Assembly: GCA_900544375.1 (NCBI GenBank)
Contig: UQUZ01000009.1
Location: forward strand, 1 to 64,000
DNA: 64,000 bases
Source of the DNA: an uncultured Oscillospiraceae bacterium
Lineage (GTDB): Bacteria; Bacillota; Clostridia; Oscillospirales; Acutalibacteraceae
Direction: 5' to 3'
A model generated the notes under the pieces. The model saw only the letters and a program-made list of their open reading frames with translations. It was not told the DNA's origin and did no database searches. The translations under genes were made by a program, and so were the position numbers. How positions within the stretch are numbered: position 1 is the first letter of the stretch; every line of letters starts with the position of its first letter. Below, in pieces: positions 49,108 through 57,475 of this stretch.

Positions 49108-51591
49108 ATGAAAACAGGGAAAAAATTGTTCAGCCTAGTGCTGGCGGGTGCGCTTTTCCTACAGGTGGGGTTGCCCGCGGCGCAGGCGGCAGGCGAGCAG
49201 AGCCAAGCGCAGCAATATGCACAGCAGATTGCCTACCAAACGGAGGCTGAGGGAATTGTTTTGCTAAAGAATAAAAACAATTGCCTGCCGCTGGAGGGGA
49301 AGCAGGTGAACGTGTTTGGAGCGGCATCTGTCAAGCCGTACTATGGCGGCGGAGGCTCTGGGCAAATCGATAGCAGCGATGTGACAGATTTTTATACGGC
49401 GCTGGAGCAGGCGGGCGTGGCTTATAATACCGAGCTGAAATCCGCCTATACACGCTGGAGCCAGATGCATTCGCTCAACTTGAAAGAAATACTCGGCGCG
49501 AAAGACTTTTTCTCCTTTGGGACAAAGCTTCTCTTCGGCAGCGTTGCAAAGGTGGAGATGCCGGTGAACCGCATGACCGCAAAGGTGAAGCGGAATGCGA
49601 AAAAGTACTCGGATACGGCAATCTTTTACTATGGCCGTTCCGGCTCTGAAGGCGCGGATCTGACAGAGGAGAACCTGCGCCTGACGAAGGAAGAGCGGGC
49701 AGTGCTTGATTATGTAACGCGGGAATACCGGCACGTTATCGTGGTGTTCAACGTGGCCAATATGCCGGAGATGGGCTGGCTGGAGGAGTATGATACGATT
49801 GACGCAGCTCTGATGATCGGCATCCCGGGCACCGTTGGCATGCAGGCTGTGGCTGATGTGCTTGCAGGCAAGGTGAACCCCTCCGGCAGGCTGACCGATA
49901 CGATTGCATACCAGGTGGAGGATCATCCTTCCAGCGCTAATTTTGGCAACTACCGCTATCCGGGCACCCTGAAAACCTATATCGAATATCAAGAAAGCAT
50001 CTATGTCGGCTACCGCTATTTTGAAACCTTTGCGCCGGAAAAAGTGCAGTATCCATTTGGATATGGCCTTTCCTACACGGATTTCCGCTGGGACGTCCAC
50101 TCGATCTCCACAGATGGAGAAACGGTGAAGGCAGAGGTGCAGGTGACCAACTGCGGCCAGCGCGCAGGCAAGGATGTGGTGCAGGTATACTTTTCCGCGC
50201 CATACCAGAAGGGCGGCTTGGAAAAGAGCGCGATCTGCCTGGCGGGTTACGCCAAAACGGAGCTGCTTGCACCCGGCGCCTCTCAAACGGTAACTGTCCA
50301 ATTCGACTTTTCTGATATGGCCTCCTATGGGGAGAAGGAGCAGGCTTGGGTGCTGGAAGCGGGAGATTATACCGTGAGCGTCCGGCGCAATGTGCGCCAG
50401 AGCGTGGCGGAGGAACAGCTCCCTCTGGCCGAGCGGAAGGTTTTGCGCTACGATGATAAAACCGGCGCGCCGATTCAAAACCTCTTCTCCGACGTCAATG
50501 GGGAGATCACCTATTTTTCCCGCAGCAATCCGGAGGCGACTTATCCGCAAGGCCCCATGACCAAGCTAACCGACGCCGTGCGCAACGCGGATACGGAGCC
50601 CGCGCCGAAAACGGAGGGCACCGTGCCCACCACGGGCGCGGTATATGAAACCGGCACGATTACCCTTCAGGATGTTTACCGCGACGAATCCCTATGGGAT
50701 GCGTTTTTGGATCAGTTCACGTTGGATGAGATGATCAATTTGGTTGGAGACTGCGGCTACCATACGCGGGCAATCGACCGCTTGGGCATCCCTGCCACAG
50801 TTGATAACGATGGCCCCGCCAGCATCAAGGGGAAGAACGGGTTCTTCGCCTCAGAGGAGAGCATCGCCTTCCCGACGGAAACGATCATTGCCTGCACTTA
50901 TAACGACAGCCTCGCCCAACAGATGGGCGTGGCAATCGGCAAATCCGCCGCAGAGCTCGGCACGCACGTTTGGTATGCGCCGGCGGCCAACCTGCACCGC
51001 AACCCCTTGGGCGGGCGGAACTTTGAATATTATTCCGAGGATCCGCTGCTCTCCGGCAAAATGGCCGCGGCGGTAACGCGCGGCGCACAGAGTGAAAACG
51101 TGGTCGTTACCATCAAGCACTTTGCGCTCAACGATCAGGAAACTAACCGCTTCGGCGTATTTACCTGGTGCAATGAGCAGGCAATGCGGGAGCTCTACCT
51201 CAAGCCCTTTGAGATCGCGGTCAAGGAGGGTGAGGCATATGGCATTATGTCCAGCCTCAACCGCATTGGCGCGCAGTGGTGCGGCGGAAGCTACGCATTG
51301 CTTACTCAGCTTCTCCGGGAAGAGTGGGGCTTTGACGGCATGGTCATCACAGACGCTTATATGAACCTTACCGGCACGGGCTATATGAACCCGAACCTTG
51401 CCGTGTATGCAGGCAACGACGAGCTGCTGTGCATGGTGTGGCCGCTGCGGAAGCTGCCGCTGGTGGCTTCCATGAAACGGGCCTATCGAAACGACCCGAT
51501 TGGGTACGGAGAGGCGCTGCGCAAATGCGTCAAAAATATCTGTGTGGCCAAGATGCGGACGAATGCGTTCCTTACCACCATTGGACAATAG
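49108..51591 (+). CDS. Secreted glycoside hydrolase family 3 with swapped domain order
   Basis: 827 residues. Signal peptide 1 to about 31 (ends AAQAAGE). The alpha/beta sandwich comes first (AEGIVLLKNKNNCLPL near 45, GKVNPSGRLTDTIA near 275), then the fibronectin III-like domain (YVGYRYFETFAPEKVQYPFG, then 340-450), a linker rich in Pro/Thr, and the catalytic barrel last (IKHFALNDQETNR; nucleophile Asp749 in VITDAYMN). The other GH3 in this window has the opposite order. The swapped type is known from Ruminococcus and Butyrivibrio beta-glucosidases. Likely hydrolyses extracellular beta-glucosides. The barrel ends early after the nucleophile, as usual for this type. ATG 49108 follows GAGGGAG. 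Confidence 0.93.
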   Translation: MKTGKKLFSLVLAGALFLQVGLPAAQAAGEQSQAQQYAQQIAYQTEAEGIVLLKNKNNCLPLEGKQVNVFGAASVKPYYGGGGSGQIDSSDVTDFYTALEQAGVAYNTELKSAYTRWSQMHSLNLKEILGAKDFFSFGTKLLFGSVAKVEMPVNRMTAKVKRNAKKYSDTAIFYYGRSGSEGADLTEENLRLTKEERAVLDYVTREYRHVIVVFNVANMPEMGWLEEYDTIDAALMIGIPGTVGMQAVADVLAGKVNPSGRLTDTIAYQVEDHPSSANFGNYRYPGTLKTYIEYQESIYVGYRYFETFAPEKVQYPFGYGLSYTDFRWDVHSISTDGETVKAEVQVTNCGQRAGKDVVQVYFSAPYQKGGLEKSAICLAGYAKTELLAPGASQTVTVQFDFSDMASYGEKEQAWVLEAGDYTVSVRRNVRQSVAEEQLPLAERKVLRYDDKTGAPIQNLFSDVNGEITYFSRSNPEATYPQGPMTKLTDAVRNADTEPAPKTEGTVPTTGAVYETGTITLQDVYRDESLWDAFLDQFTLDEMINLVGDCGYHTRAIDRLGIPATVDNDGPASIKGKNGFFASEESIAFPTETIIACTYNDSLAQQMGVAIGKSAAELGTHVWYAPAANLHRNPLGGRNFEYYSEDPLLSGKMAAAVTRGAQSENVVVTIKHFALNDQETNRFGVFTWCNEQAMRELYLKPFEIAVKEGEAYGIMSSLNRIGAQWCGGSYALLTQLLREEWGFDGMVITDAYMNLTGTGYMNPNLAVYAGNDELLCMVWPLRKLPLVASMKRAYRNDPIGYGEALRKCVKNICVAKMRTNAFLTTIGQ

Positions 51592-51617
51592 TTGAAGCGA
51601 TCTGCTATCCATCAGCA

Positions 51618-51653
51618 GGCGGGACGTGGAAGATTCCACGCCCCGCCTTTTTT
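51618..51653 (+). terminator. Terminator after the secreted GH3
   Basis: GGCGGG/CCCGCC plus CGTGGAA/TTCCACG with one mismatch between them, followed by six T. Confidence 0.85.
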
Positions 51654-51664
51654 GAGGGAAACGC

Positions 51665-54259
51665 TTATTTTTGTGTGGCAGAGGAGCTCTCCTGAGCCGG
51701 TATCTGCGCGATGCTTCCGTTGGGAAGCATCCGTTTGCTGAAATAGCGGTATACGAAGGAGATCAGGAGCATTAACGCGCCAAAGACGAAGAAGGAGACA
51801 ATCCGCCTCCCCTCCGAGAGGCCGGCCAGGTCAAGCAGAAAGAGCTTTGCCAGCGCCAGGAAGGAGAGGCACAGGCCAAACCTGCGCATAGAGCCGTATC
51901 TGCGCCAGAAGCCGCAGAGGACCCAGCCGAGCGCCGTTGCCAGATACAGGGCGCTGATGAGCGGGTTGGAAAAGGCAAGCCGGAACTGGCCGAGCAGTAG
52001 CTCGGTGAGCAGCACGGTAAAGGCGGCGGATACGGTGAGCGGATAAATCTCGGCAGGGGCGCGGAAGCGTTTGACAAGTGTTCGGGTGAAGTCCGCCGCC
52101 GCCAAAACGGAGGCGATGTTGGAGGCGATTTGGAGTAGGACCAGCCCGATCTGCACAGCCTGTGGAAAGAAATTCGCCTGCCGGAAATACACGCAGTTGA
52201 CAATATGCACCATCAGGAAGGAACAGGCATAGATCAGCAGGCCGATCACCGCTGTCACATCATCCCGCAAGCGGGGCAGCCGGACCGCGAGACAGCCGAC
52301 GGCGCAGCCTAGAAGAATGGTCAGGCTCAGCAGGAAGAGGTCCGTATGCAGCGCGTTTATATGAGCGGGGATCAGAGCGGGCAGGAAATATTGTGTAGCA
52401 AAGATGACATAGAGCCACAGGTTGAGCAGAAACCCGTATGGATACACGCTTTGTATACCGCCCGTTGGTTTTCCTCTGTGTAGAATGACCGCCATGGGGA
52501 ACAGACTGGCCGCTGTGACGCAGGTGTACGCAGCAGCGCAGGAGGGGAGGAATGCAAGCTTTGGAAGGGAGAGTTGCAGCATGGGGTACGCGATGAGCAG
52601 CGAGAGAATTGCCGCCGCGCCGACCAGCCAGCCCGCAAGCTCCAGGGGGCGGCGTTTTCCCTGCAAACCGGGCAGCAGGAAAAGCAGGGCTTCTGCCGTC
52701 CAGGCATAGACCGCGTAGGCATAGCTGAAGTAGAGCGGAATAAGCAGAGAAAAAAGGATCGCAGCGCCCGCCGCTGCATACAGGCCTGTGCGTTCCTTCG
52801 GAACCCGTTTCCAAAGATACCCTGCTGTGCCCGCGAGGAGCAGGGTGAAGCAAAGCGGCTGTAGAAATGCATAGTTCGTGCTGGGGAACCTACCGGTCAG
52901 AAGGGAGAGCGCCACATAGCTCGCCATCAGGTTACAGCCTTGCAGAAGAAAGTCGTGGATTTTCAGTGCAGCCTGCGTACGCCGGGCATAGAAGAGCGGA
53001 CCCGCCAGAAAAGCGAGGCAGGAGAAGGCGACCAGCAGGCAGGGCGTTAGCCTACAGAGCCAGCCGAGGCCTGTTGTTTCGAGCGGATAGAAGTTCGTTC
53101 GCTCACGAAAAAGGACTGCGAGAATAGAAAACGCGGCCGTGTTGAGCGCAAAGCCGACAAATTGCGCTGCGATCCATTTTTTACGGCACGCCGTCAGCAG
53201 AGAGAACAAGCACAGCCCTGCAAAATACAGCTCGCTGATCACGAGAAGCGGCAGCGGTATCCCCGGCTGAAAAAAGAACACAAGAGCGGGCAAATAGCCG
53301 CCGATCATGGCAAAAGCCGCAATAACCTGTGCGTTGTGCCGTTGGGAGAGAAAAAAGGCCAGCGCAGTGATCAGCACGATTAGAGCGAAGGCCGCATAGG
53401 GTTGCAGCAGATGCAGCCAGAAAAAACAGGTGACCACGCTGACATAGAGCAGTGCGACCCCGCCTGCGGATAGGCCGAGTGAAAACAGATCCCGCCGCCT
53501 GCCGCCGCGCCCCATCCATTCCCCCACGCCCAAGAAGAGGAATGCCAGCAGAAACAGCATGCCGCCCTTGAAAGAATCCGGCAGCTTTGTGTAGGTGAAG
53601 CGTGCGGCGGCGACTGATCCAATTACGATGAGAAGAACGCCGATTTTGTTGAAGACGCTCAGGCCGATCAGCGCTTCAAAACGGCGGCCGCGCAGGGCGG
53701 CGCGGGCCTCCTGCCCGGTGAGCGGTTCGTTTTGCAATGCGCTGAAGGCCGGGGCCGCCCCCTCCTGCAAGGCGGCGGCGTTTGCCTCCCGCTCGCTGCG
53801 CAGGCGCGTGATGCGCTCGTCGAGCAGGGCGCGCAGCCGGTCAAATTCGGCGGATAGTTCGCTGAAGAGGGCTTCGTCTTCCTCTTTGGCCTGCCGCTGC
53901 AACAATTCGATGCGCTTACGTATCGTTTTTTCAAAGGCAACTAATCGGTTTTCTTCCGCGGCATCCTGCGCCTGATAGTAGGCGGAGAGCCGCTTTGAGG
54001 CGAGCCGCAGCGCGAGCTGCTTTTCGCTGTAAAGCTTGGCGTGCAGCGCTTCCTGCACAGCTTCCAGCTCCTTTTTCAGTGTGTCACGGGTTTGCTCCGC
54101 CTGGCGGCAGCGGTTTGCTGTATGCGCCAGTTCCGCTTTGAGGCGATCGTTTTCCGTGAGGAAATCTTTGGCGCTGAGTGAGGCAATCTCTGCTTCCAGC
54201 TCCCACAGGGTTTGCTTTTGCGCATGCAGGAGGGCTGATAGATGCTCTGTTGCTTTCAT
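51665..54259 (-). CDS. DUF2339 multi-pass membrane protein with N-terminal coiled coil
   Basis: 864 residues. Residues 1 to about 135 form a charged coiled coil (heptads in ELEAEIASLSAKDF and LKKELEAVQEALHAKL). From about 190 on there are more than twenty hydrophobic segments, beginning NKIGVLLIVIGSVAAARFTY and including LLFLAFLFLGVGEWMG-type sequence, the DUF2339 pattern. The family has no established function; proposed links are with envelope processes. ATG 54259 has AAAGGAAG upstream. It lies downstream of the AgrC/AgrA-type pair on the same strand, separated by a terminator and by two 13 bp direct repeats at 54448-54481. Confidence 0.82.
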   Translation of the reverse strand: MKATEHLSALLHAQKQTLWELEAEIASLSAKDFLTENDRLKAELAHTANRCRQAEQTRDTLKKELEAVQEALHAKLYSEKQLALRLASKRLSAYYQAQDAAEENRLVAFEKTIRKRIELLQRQAKEEDEALFSELSAEFDRLRALLDERITRLRSEREANAAALQEGAAPAFSALQNEPLTGQEARAALRGRRFEALIGLSVFNKIGVLLIVIGSVAAARFTYTKLPDSFKGGMLFLLAFLFLGVGEWMGRGGRRRDLFSLGLSAGGVALLYVSVVTCFFWLHLLQPYAAFALIVLITALAFFLSQRHNAQVIAAFAMIGGYLPALVFFFQPGIPLPLLVISELYFAGLCLFSLLTACRKKWIAAQFVGFALNTAAFSILAVLFRERTNFYPLETTGLGWLCRLTPCLLVAFSCLAFLAGPLFYARRTQAALKIHDFLLQGCNLMASYVALSLLTGRFPSTNYAFLQPLCFTLLLAGTAGYLWKRVPKERTGLYAAAGAAILFSLLIPLYFSYAYAVYAWTAEALLFLLPGLQGKRRPLELAGWLVGAAAILSLLIAYPMLQLSLPKLAFLPSCAAAYTCVTAASLFPMAVILHRGKPTGGIQSVYPYGFLLNLWLYVIFATQYFLPALIPAHINALHTDLFLLSLTILLGCAVGCLAVRLPRLRDDVTAVIGLLIYACSFLMVHIVNCVYFRQANFFPQAVQIGLVLLQIASNIASVLAAADFTRTLVKRFRAPAEIYPLTVSAAFTVLLTELLLGQFRLAFSNPLISALYLATALGWVLCGFWRRYGSMRRFGLCLSFLALAKLFLLDLAGLSEGRRIVSFFVFGALMLLISFVYRYFSKRMLPNGSIAQIPAQESSSATQK

Positions 54260-54385
54260 GTGGTACACTTCCTTTCCCAAAATAATGCTATAAAAGTAGC
54301 CCTAAACTCCTCGCCTTAGGGGAAATGGAGCATTCCTTTCATCGATGAGCGGTTGGTACACCGCGGGTAAGCATTCTTCTGTAAT

Positions 54386-54427
54386 AAAAAGCGCGTGCCA
54401 TCCTTACGGTTACAGGATAGCACGCGT
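54386..54427 (-). terminator. Terminator of the LytTR two-component operon
   Basis: On the minus strand GCGTGC-TATCCT pairs with AGGATG-GCACGC, followed by TTTTTATT. Confidence 0.75.
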
Positions 54428-54447
54428 GGGGGCGAAACATCACAGCA

Positions 54448-54481
54448 TGTCATTTTTGGCCTTGCCCGTGTCATTTTTGGC
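54448..54481. promoter_or_regulatory. 13 bp direct repeats, 21 bp apart (candidate LytTR site)
   Basis: TGTCATTTTTGGC occurs at 54448-54460 and 54469-54481. A 21 bp offset, two helical turns, is the usual spacing of paired LytTR-domain sites. The pair lies between the kinase stop and the DUF2339 gene. Neither repeat matches the AgrA consensus closely, so this is a candidate only. Confidence 0.35.
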
Positions 54482-54497
54482 ATAGGGTCAAAATGAT

Positions 54498-55808
54498 TCA
54501 AAAATTGAATTTTATCACAATTGTAAATACCTGATCTTCACAGCGGGTTATTAGCTCGCCATGATATTTTTTAAGCGTGGTACGGATGCTGCGCAAGCCA
54601 AAGCCGTGGCGCTCACGGTCGGCTTTTTCTGTCCGGTAAAGGCTGCCGAATTTGCGCGGCGGGGCTACGACGGGGTTTGCAACAGAGAGCACGAGGAAAT
54701 TTTCCTCCTGCTGGATTCTCAAGCGAAGGTAGCGGCCGGTTGGGTCCGGTATCTTTTCGCAGGCTTCGATGGCGTTATCGAGCGCGTTGCTCAGGGCGAT
54801 GCATAAGTCCATTGGCTGCACCTTTGTGCTGTGCAGATCGCATACGTCAAAGGAGGTGTTGATTTGCTGCTTTTGAGCGGCAATTAGTTTTTCATTGAGA
54901 ATGGCGTCCACTGCGGAATTGCCGCTGATTGCCACATAAGACCGCTCCTCTACCGTGGCCGTCATCGCTTTGAGGTATTGCTTGAGCGCTTCGTATTCGC
55001 CCTGCTCAATCAGCGTGTTCATGCACAGCAGGTGATTATTCAAATCGTGGCGCAACTCGCGCATGTGGGTGTAAGCCTCCTCCATCCTGCGGATGGATTC
55101 CTTTTGCAGCGCCATCTGCTGCTCCAGAAGCTCATATTGGCCTCGCATTTCAAGCTGACTTTGCAGCCTTGCAAATAGGGTGAAAACCATGATGTTGATA
55201 AAGACAAGGCCGATGATTGCAACAAAAATATACTCCTGCATATAGGCTTCTCCGGGGAGCTTAGCCGAATAATATTGAAATACGGTCAGCGTAACGATCG
55301 TCGTTAGGGGGACGGAGGTGAGCATTACCCAATAGCGCAGAGAAATATTCTTTTTTTGCCGGGAAATAAAAACCATGAGCAGCATCACAAACAGAAACAG
55401 GATCATCTTAGGCAAAACGATCTCTAAAAGCCGATGCAGGATATCCCCAGTCGGGAACAAAAACAACTCCTGCGGCAGGAAGGAGAGAGCAAAGGCAGAC
55501 AATAGGTCGGAAAGAAACAAAACAGTGGAAAAAATCAGGTTATAAAAAACCTTGATGCTCAACCGGCCTCGGAAAACCAACAGGGAGACGAGAAATACGA
55601 GCAGGATTTCCACTGCTGTTTTTACACTGATCACTGTGAGCCGCGCGCTGCTGGAAAACACCGCCGCAAGCAGCAGGATATAGCTGAGGCGCAGCGGCCA
55701 TTTGCTGGCGTATTTGGGCTCAAACATGGCATTGAGCAGAGCGAAGGCAAGCGTGATTTCAAACACGGTGGCGAGCGCTCGAACAATTTGAAATAATACC
55801 GCTTCCAT
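54498..55808 (-). CDS. AgrC-type sensor histidine kinase (GHKL/SpoOB-like)
   Basis: 436 residues. About six membrane helices (residues 5-215), a coiled-coil linker (MALQKESIRRMEEAY), the phosphoacceptor His in ELRHDLNNHL near 252, and a GHKL ATPase domain with LSNALDNAIEACEKI and HGFGLRSIRTTL. This layout is typical of peptide-sensing AgrC/ComD kinases. No AgrB or AgrD-like gene is nearby, so the signal is unknown. It overlaps or closely follows its regulator gene (22 nt gap). Starts at ATG 55808 after AAGGAGG. Confidence 0.9.
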   Translation of the reverse strand: MEAVLFQIVRALATVFEITLAFALLNAMFEPKYASKWPLRLSYILLLAAVFSSSARLTVISVKTAVEILLVFLVSLLVFRGRLSIKVFYNLIFSTVLFLSDLLSAFALSFLPQELFLFPTGDILHRLLEIVLPKMILFLFVMLLMVFISRQKKNISLRYWVMLTSVPLTTIVTLTVFQYYSAKLPGEAYMQEYIFVAIIGLVFINIMVFTLFARLQSQLEMRGQYELLEQQMALQKESIRRMEEAYTHMRELRHDLNNHLLCMNTLIEQGEYEALKQYLKAMTATVEERSYVAISGNSAVDAILNEKLIAAQKQQINTSFDVCDLHSTKVQPMDLCIALSNALDNAIEACEKIPDPTGRYLRLRIQQEENFLVLSVANPVVAPPRKFGSLYRTEKADRERHGFGLRSIRTTLKKYHGELITRCEDQVFTIVIKFNF

Positions 55809-55829
55809 GGATGACAGCCTCCTTTCGCG

Positions 55830-56537
55830 CTACCGGAGAGACCAGAGAAAGGCCTCGTTGGTTTCCCGGTAGCGCCGTTTGCTCACGGGGATGGTTTCTC
55901 CGGTTTTTAAGGTGAGGGCAGTGGCTCCCACCTTTTGAATTCCGTGCGCGTTGACGAGAAAGCTCTGGTGGCAGCGCACAAAATCCTTTTTTTTCAGGGC
56001 CTGCTCTACCTCATCGAGCTTGCGGTAGGTTTTATAGGCCTGCTGCGCCGTGTGGATCAGCAGAATCCGGCGGTCGCTTTCAAAATACCGAATGTCACAC
56101 AGCGGGAGAGCGATGGTTTCACCGTCAAACTGAAAGCAGAAGCGCTCCTCCTGCTTATGCAGGAGCTCCTCGAGAACCTCGCGGAACACTAGCGGAAAGC
56201 TGTGGGAAAGCTCCGGCTTTAAAATATAGCGGAAGGCGCGCACCTCATAGCCGTGAAACACATATTCCGCCGACGATGTGATAAAAACGATCAGGGCTTT
56301 GCTGTTGCACGCGCGGATGCGTTTTGCAGCAGCCATGCCGTCAATTCCATCCATTTTGATATCCAATAGGATTAGGTCAAAGGGCGTTCCCTCTTCGCAG
56401 GACCGGCAGAGCGACTCCCCATCCGCAAAAAGCAGGATCTGCGCATCCTCCCCGGCCTGGGCAAGCAGGTCGCGGCTCATGGAATACAAGGCGTCGCGCA
56501 TGAACTTTTCATCATCACAAATGGCAATCTGCAACAA
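55830..56537 (-). CDS. LytTR-family response regulator (AgrA/ComE type)
   Basis: 235 residues. Receiver domain with acidic pocket ICDDE and phosphoacceptor Asp59 in LLDIKMDGIDGM; C-terminal LytTR DNA-binding domain with IRYFESDRRILLIHT, RKLDEVEQAL, FVRCHQSFLVN and ISVSKRRY-type end (IPVSKRRYRETNEAF). It begins at TTG 56537, after GGGAGGGG. TATAAT on the minus strand (56565-56570) is a likely -10, and lies at the edge of repeat array B. Confidence 0.93.
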   Translation of the reverse strand: MLQIAICDDEKFMRDALYSMSRDLLAQAGEDAQILLFADGESLCRSCEEGTPFDLILLDIKMDGIDGMAAAKRIRACNSKALIVFITSSAEYVFHGYEVRAFRYILKPELSHSFPLVFREVLEELLHKQEERFCFQFDGETIALPLCDIRYFESDRRILLIHTAQQAYKTYRKLDEVEQALKKKDFVRCHQSFLVNAHGIQKVGATALTLKTGETIPVSKRRYRETNEAFLWSLR

Positions 56538-56583
56538 GAGGCCCCCTCCCTTCCCGACTATTTATTATAGAATGCCCCCGTGC

Positions 56584-56800
56584 AAAAATGGCGTTGCCGC
56601 TCTGCGGTAGGAGGCGTTTCGCGCCGACAGGCATTTTTCCAATGCTTCAAAGCCATAAGCTTTGAAGCTGTTTTACCATACGCAGATAGGCTAACCTCTG
56701 CGAAAAATGGCGTTGCCGCTCTGCGGTAGGAGGCGTTTCACGCCGACAGGCATTTTTTCAATGCTTCAAAGCCATAAGCTTTGAAGCTATTTTACCATAC
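56584..56800 (+). repeat. Structured tandem repeat array B, two units of 119 bp
   Basis: Unit one 56584-56702, unit two 56703-56800 (partial). Each starts with a 55 nt three-stem module: outer AAAAATG/CATTTTT, stem TTGCCGC/GCGGTAG and stem GGCGT/ACGCC (GCGCC in unit one). Then a perfect 10 bp hairpin GCTTCAAAGC-CATAA-GCTTTGAAGC (56644-56668; 56763-56787), then TTTTACCATA and, in unit one, a further CGCAGA/TCTGCG stem. Homologous to 1-127. It reads away from the LytTR regulator gene, as array A reads away from tcdA. Confidence 0.85.
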
Positions 56801-56890
56801 AGCAAAGTCTTTTAAAAGGCAATCCCTATGATACAAAAAGTGGAATGAGACTAAATGGGGCGTTTTCTTCCCTCTGTTCTGCCCAAGATG

Positions 56891-56927
56891 CAACAAGCCC
56901 GCCCGGTTAATCCGGGCGGGCTTGTTG
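56891..56927. terminator. Perfect 16 bp hairpin after the Bce operon
   Basis: CAACAAGCCCGCCCGG pairs exactly with its complement across TTAAT. No T-run on either strand, but position fits an end-of-operon structure for the minus-strand genes. Confidence 0.55.
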
Positions 56928-56959
56928 ACACAGCGATAGAAGGCTGGGCGTGCTGTTTG

Positions 56960-57442
56960 TTAGGAAACGGTGATTTGTATTTTTCCGGAATACCCGATGA
57001 GGATAATCTCAACGCTGCTGCTGCCTATAGGGAGCGTGAGCGTGTTCGTACATGTGCCATTATCTTTGAGTAGAACCTTGGGTGCGTTGCTGCCGGAGCA
57101 GAAAAGAAGTTTTGCCCGCCCTCCTGTGCTGCTTAGCATACAGGAAACAGTGATCGTATCGCCCGCCGGGCGCTTCAGTGCCGTGCCGCCGAAGAGAATC
57201 TCCCTGCCGCTGAAGTTTTGGTAAGCGGCCGTATAAGAGCCCGTATAGCTATCCCCTCCAGGAACTCGGATCCCTTGTAGGGCGGCGTCCGGCGTGCGGG
57301 CGAGCGCACCGCCTACCTGGAGCGCGTTATCGTAATGCCGGAGGATCGTATCCTTATCACAGGCCGGTATACCGGAGAGGATACAGCATATGGCGAGCAG
57401 GGCGGCCGCCAACGACAGGATGCGAATGAGGAAATAATGCAT
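56960..57442 (-). CDS. Small exported protein of unknown function in the Bce operon
   Basis: 160 residues. N-terminal hydrophobic segment (about 5-22) with a poor lipobox-like IPACDK, then a mostly beta-rich domain (GGDSYTGSYTAAYQNFSGRE, ITVSCMLSSTGGRAKLLFCS, VEIILIGYSGKIQI) that looks like a small sandwich. I recognise no family. It follows the permease gene by 33 nt and ends the operon, so it may be an accessory of peptide sensing or resistance at the membrane surface; this is inference from position. Confidence 0.65.
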   Translation of the reverse strand: MHYFLIRILSLAAALLAICCILSGIPACDKDTILRHYDNALQVGGALARTPDAALQGIRVPGGDSYTGSYTAAYQNFSGREILFGGTALKRPAGDTITVSCMLSSTGGRAKLLFCSGSNAPKVLLKDNGTCTNTLTLPIGSSSVEIILIGYSGKIQITVS

Positions 57443-57475
57443 GATTGTTGCAGCTCCTTTCGAAGCAGCCCTGCC

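Noticed and set aside
49264..50550. 428-codon open frame antisense to the secreted GH3
   Set aside because: Shadow frame with no ribosome site; the GH3 domains on the + strand account for the sequence.
54316..54501. AgrD-like peptide gene after the AgrC-type kinase
   Set aside because: The 61-codon frame contains the 13 bp direct repeats and the terminator, has no amphipathic N-terminus or processing motif, and no ribosome site.
56584..56800. CRISPR array
   Set aside because: Only two units of 119 bp with internal stems, no short repeat-spacer alternation and no cas genes in the window.
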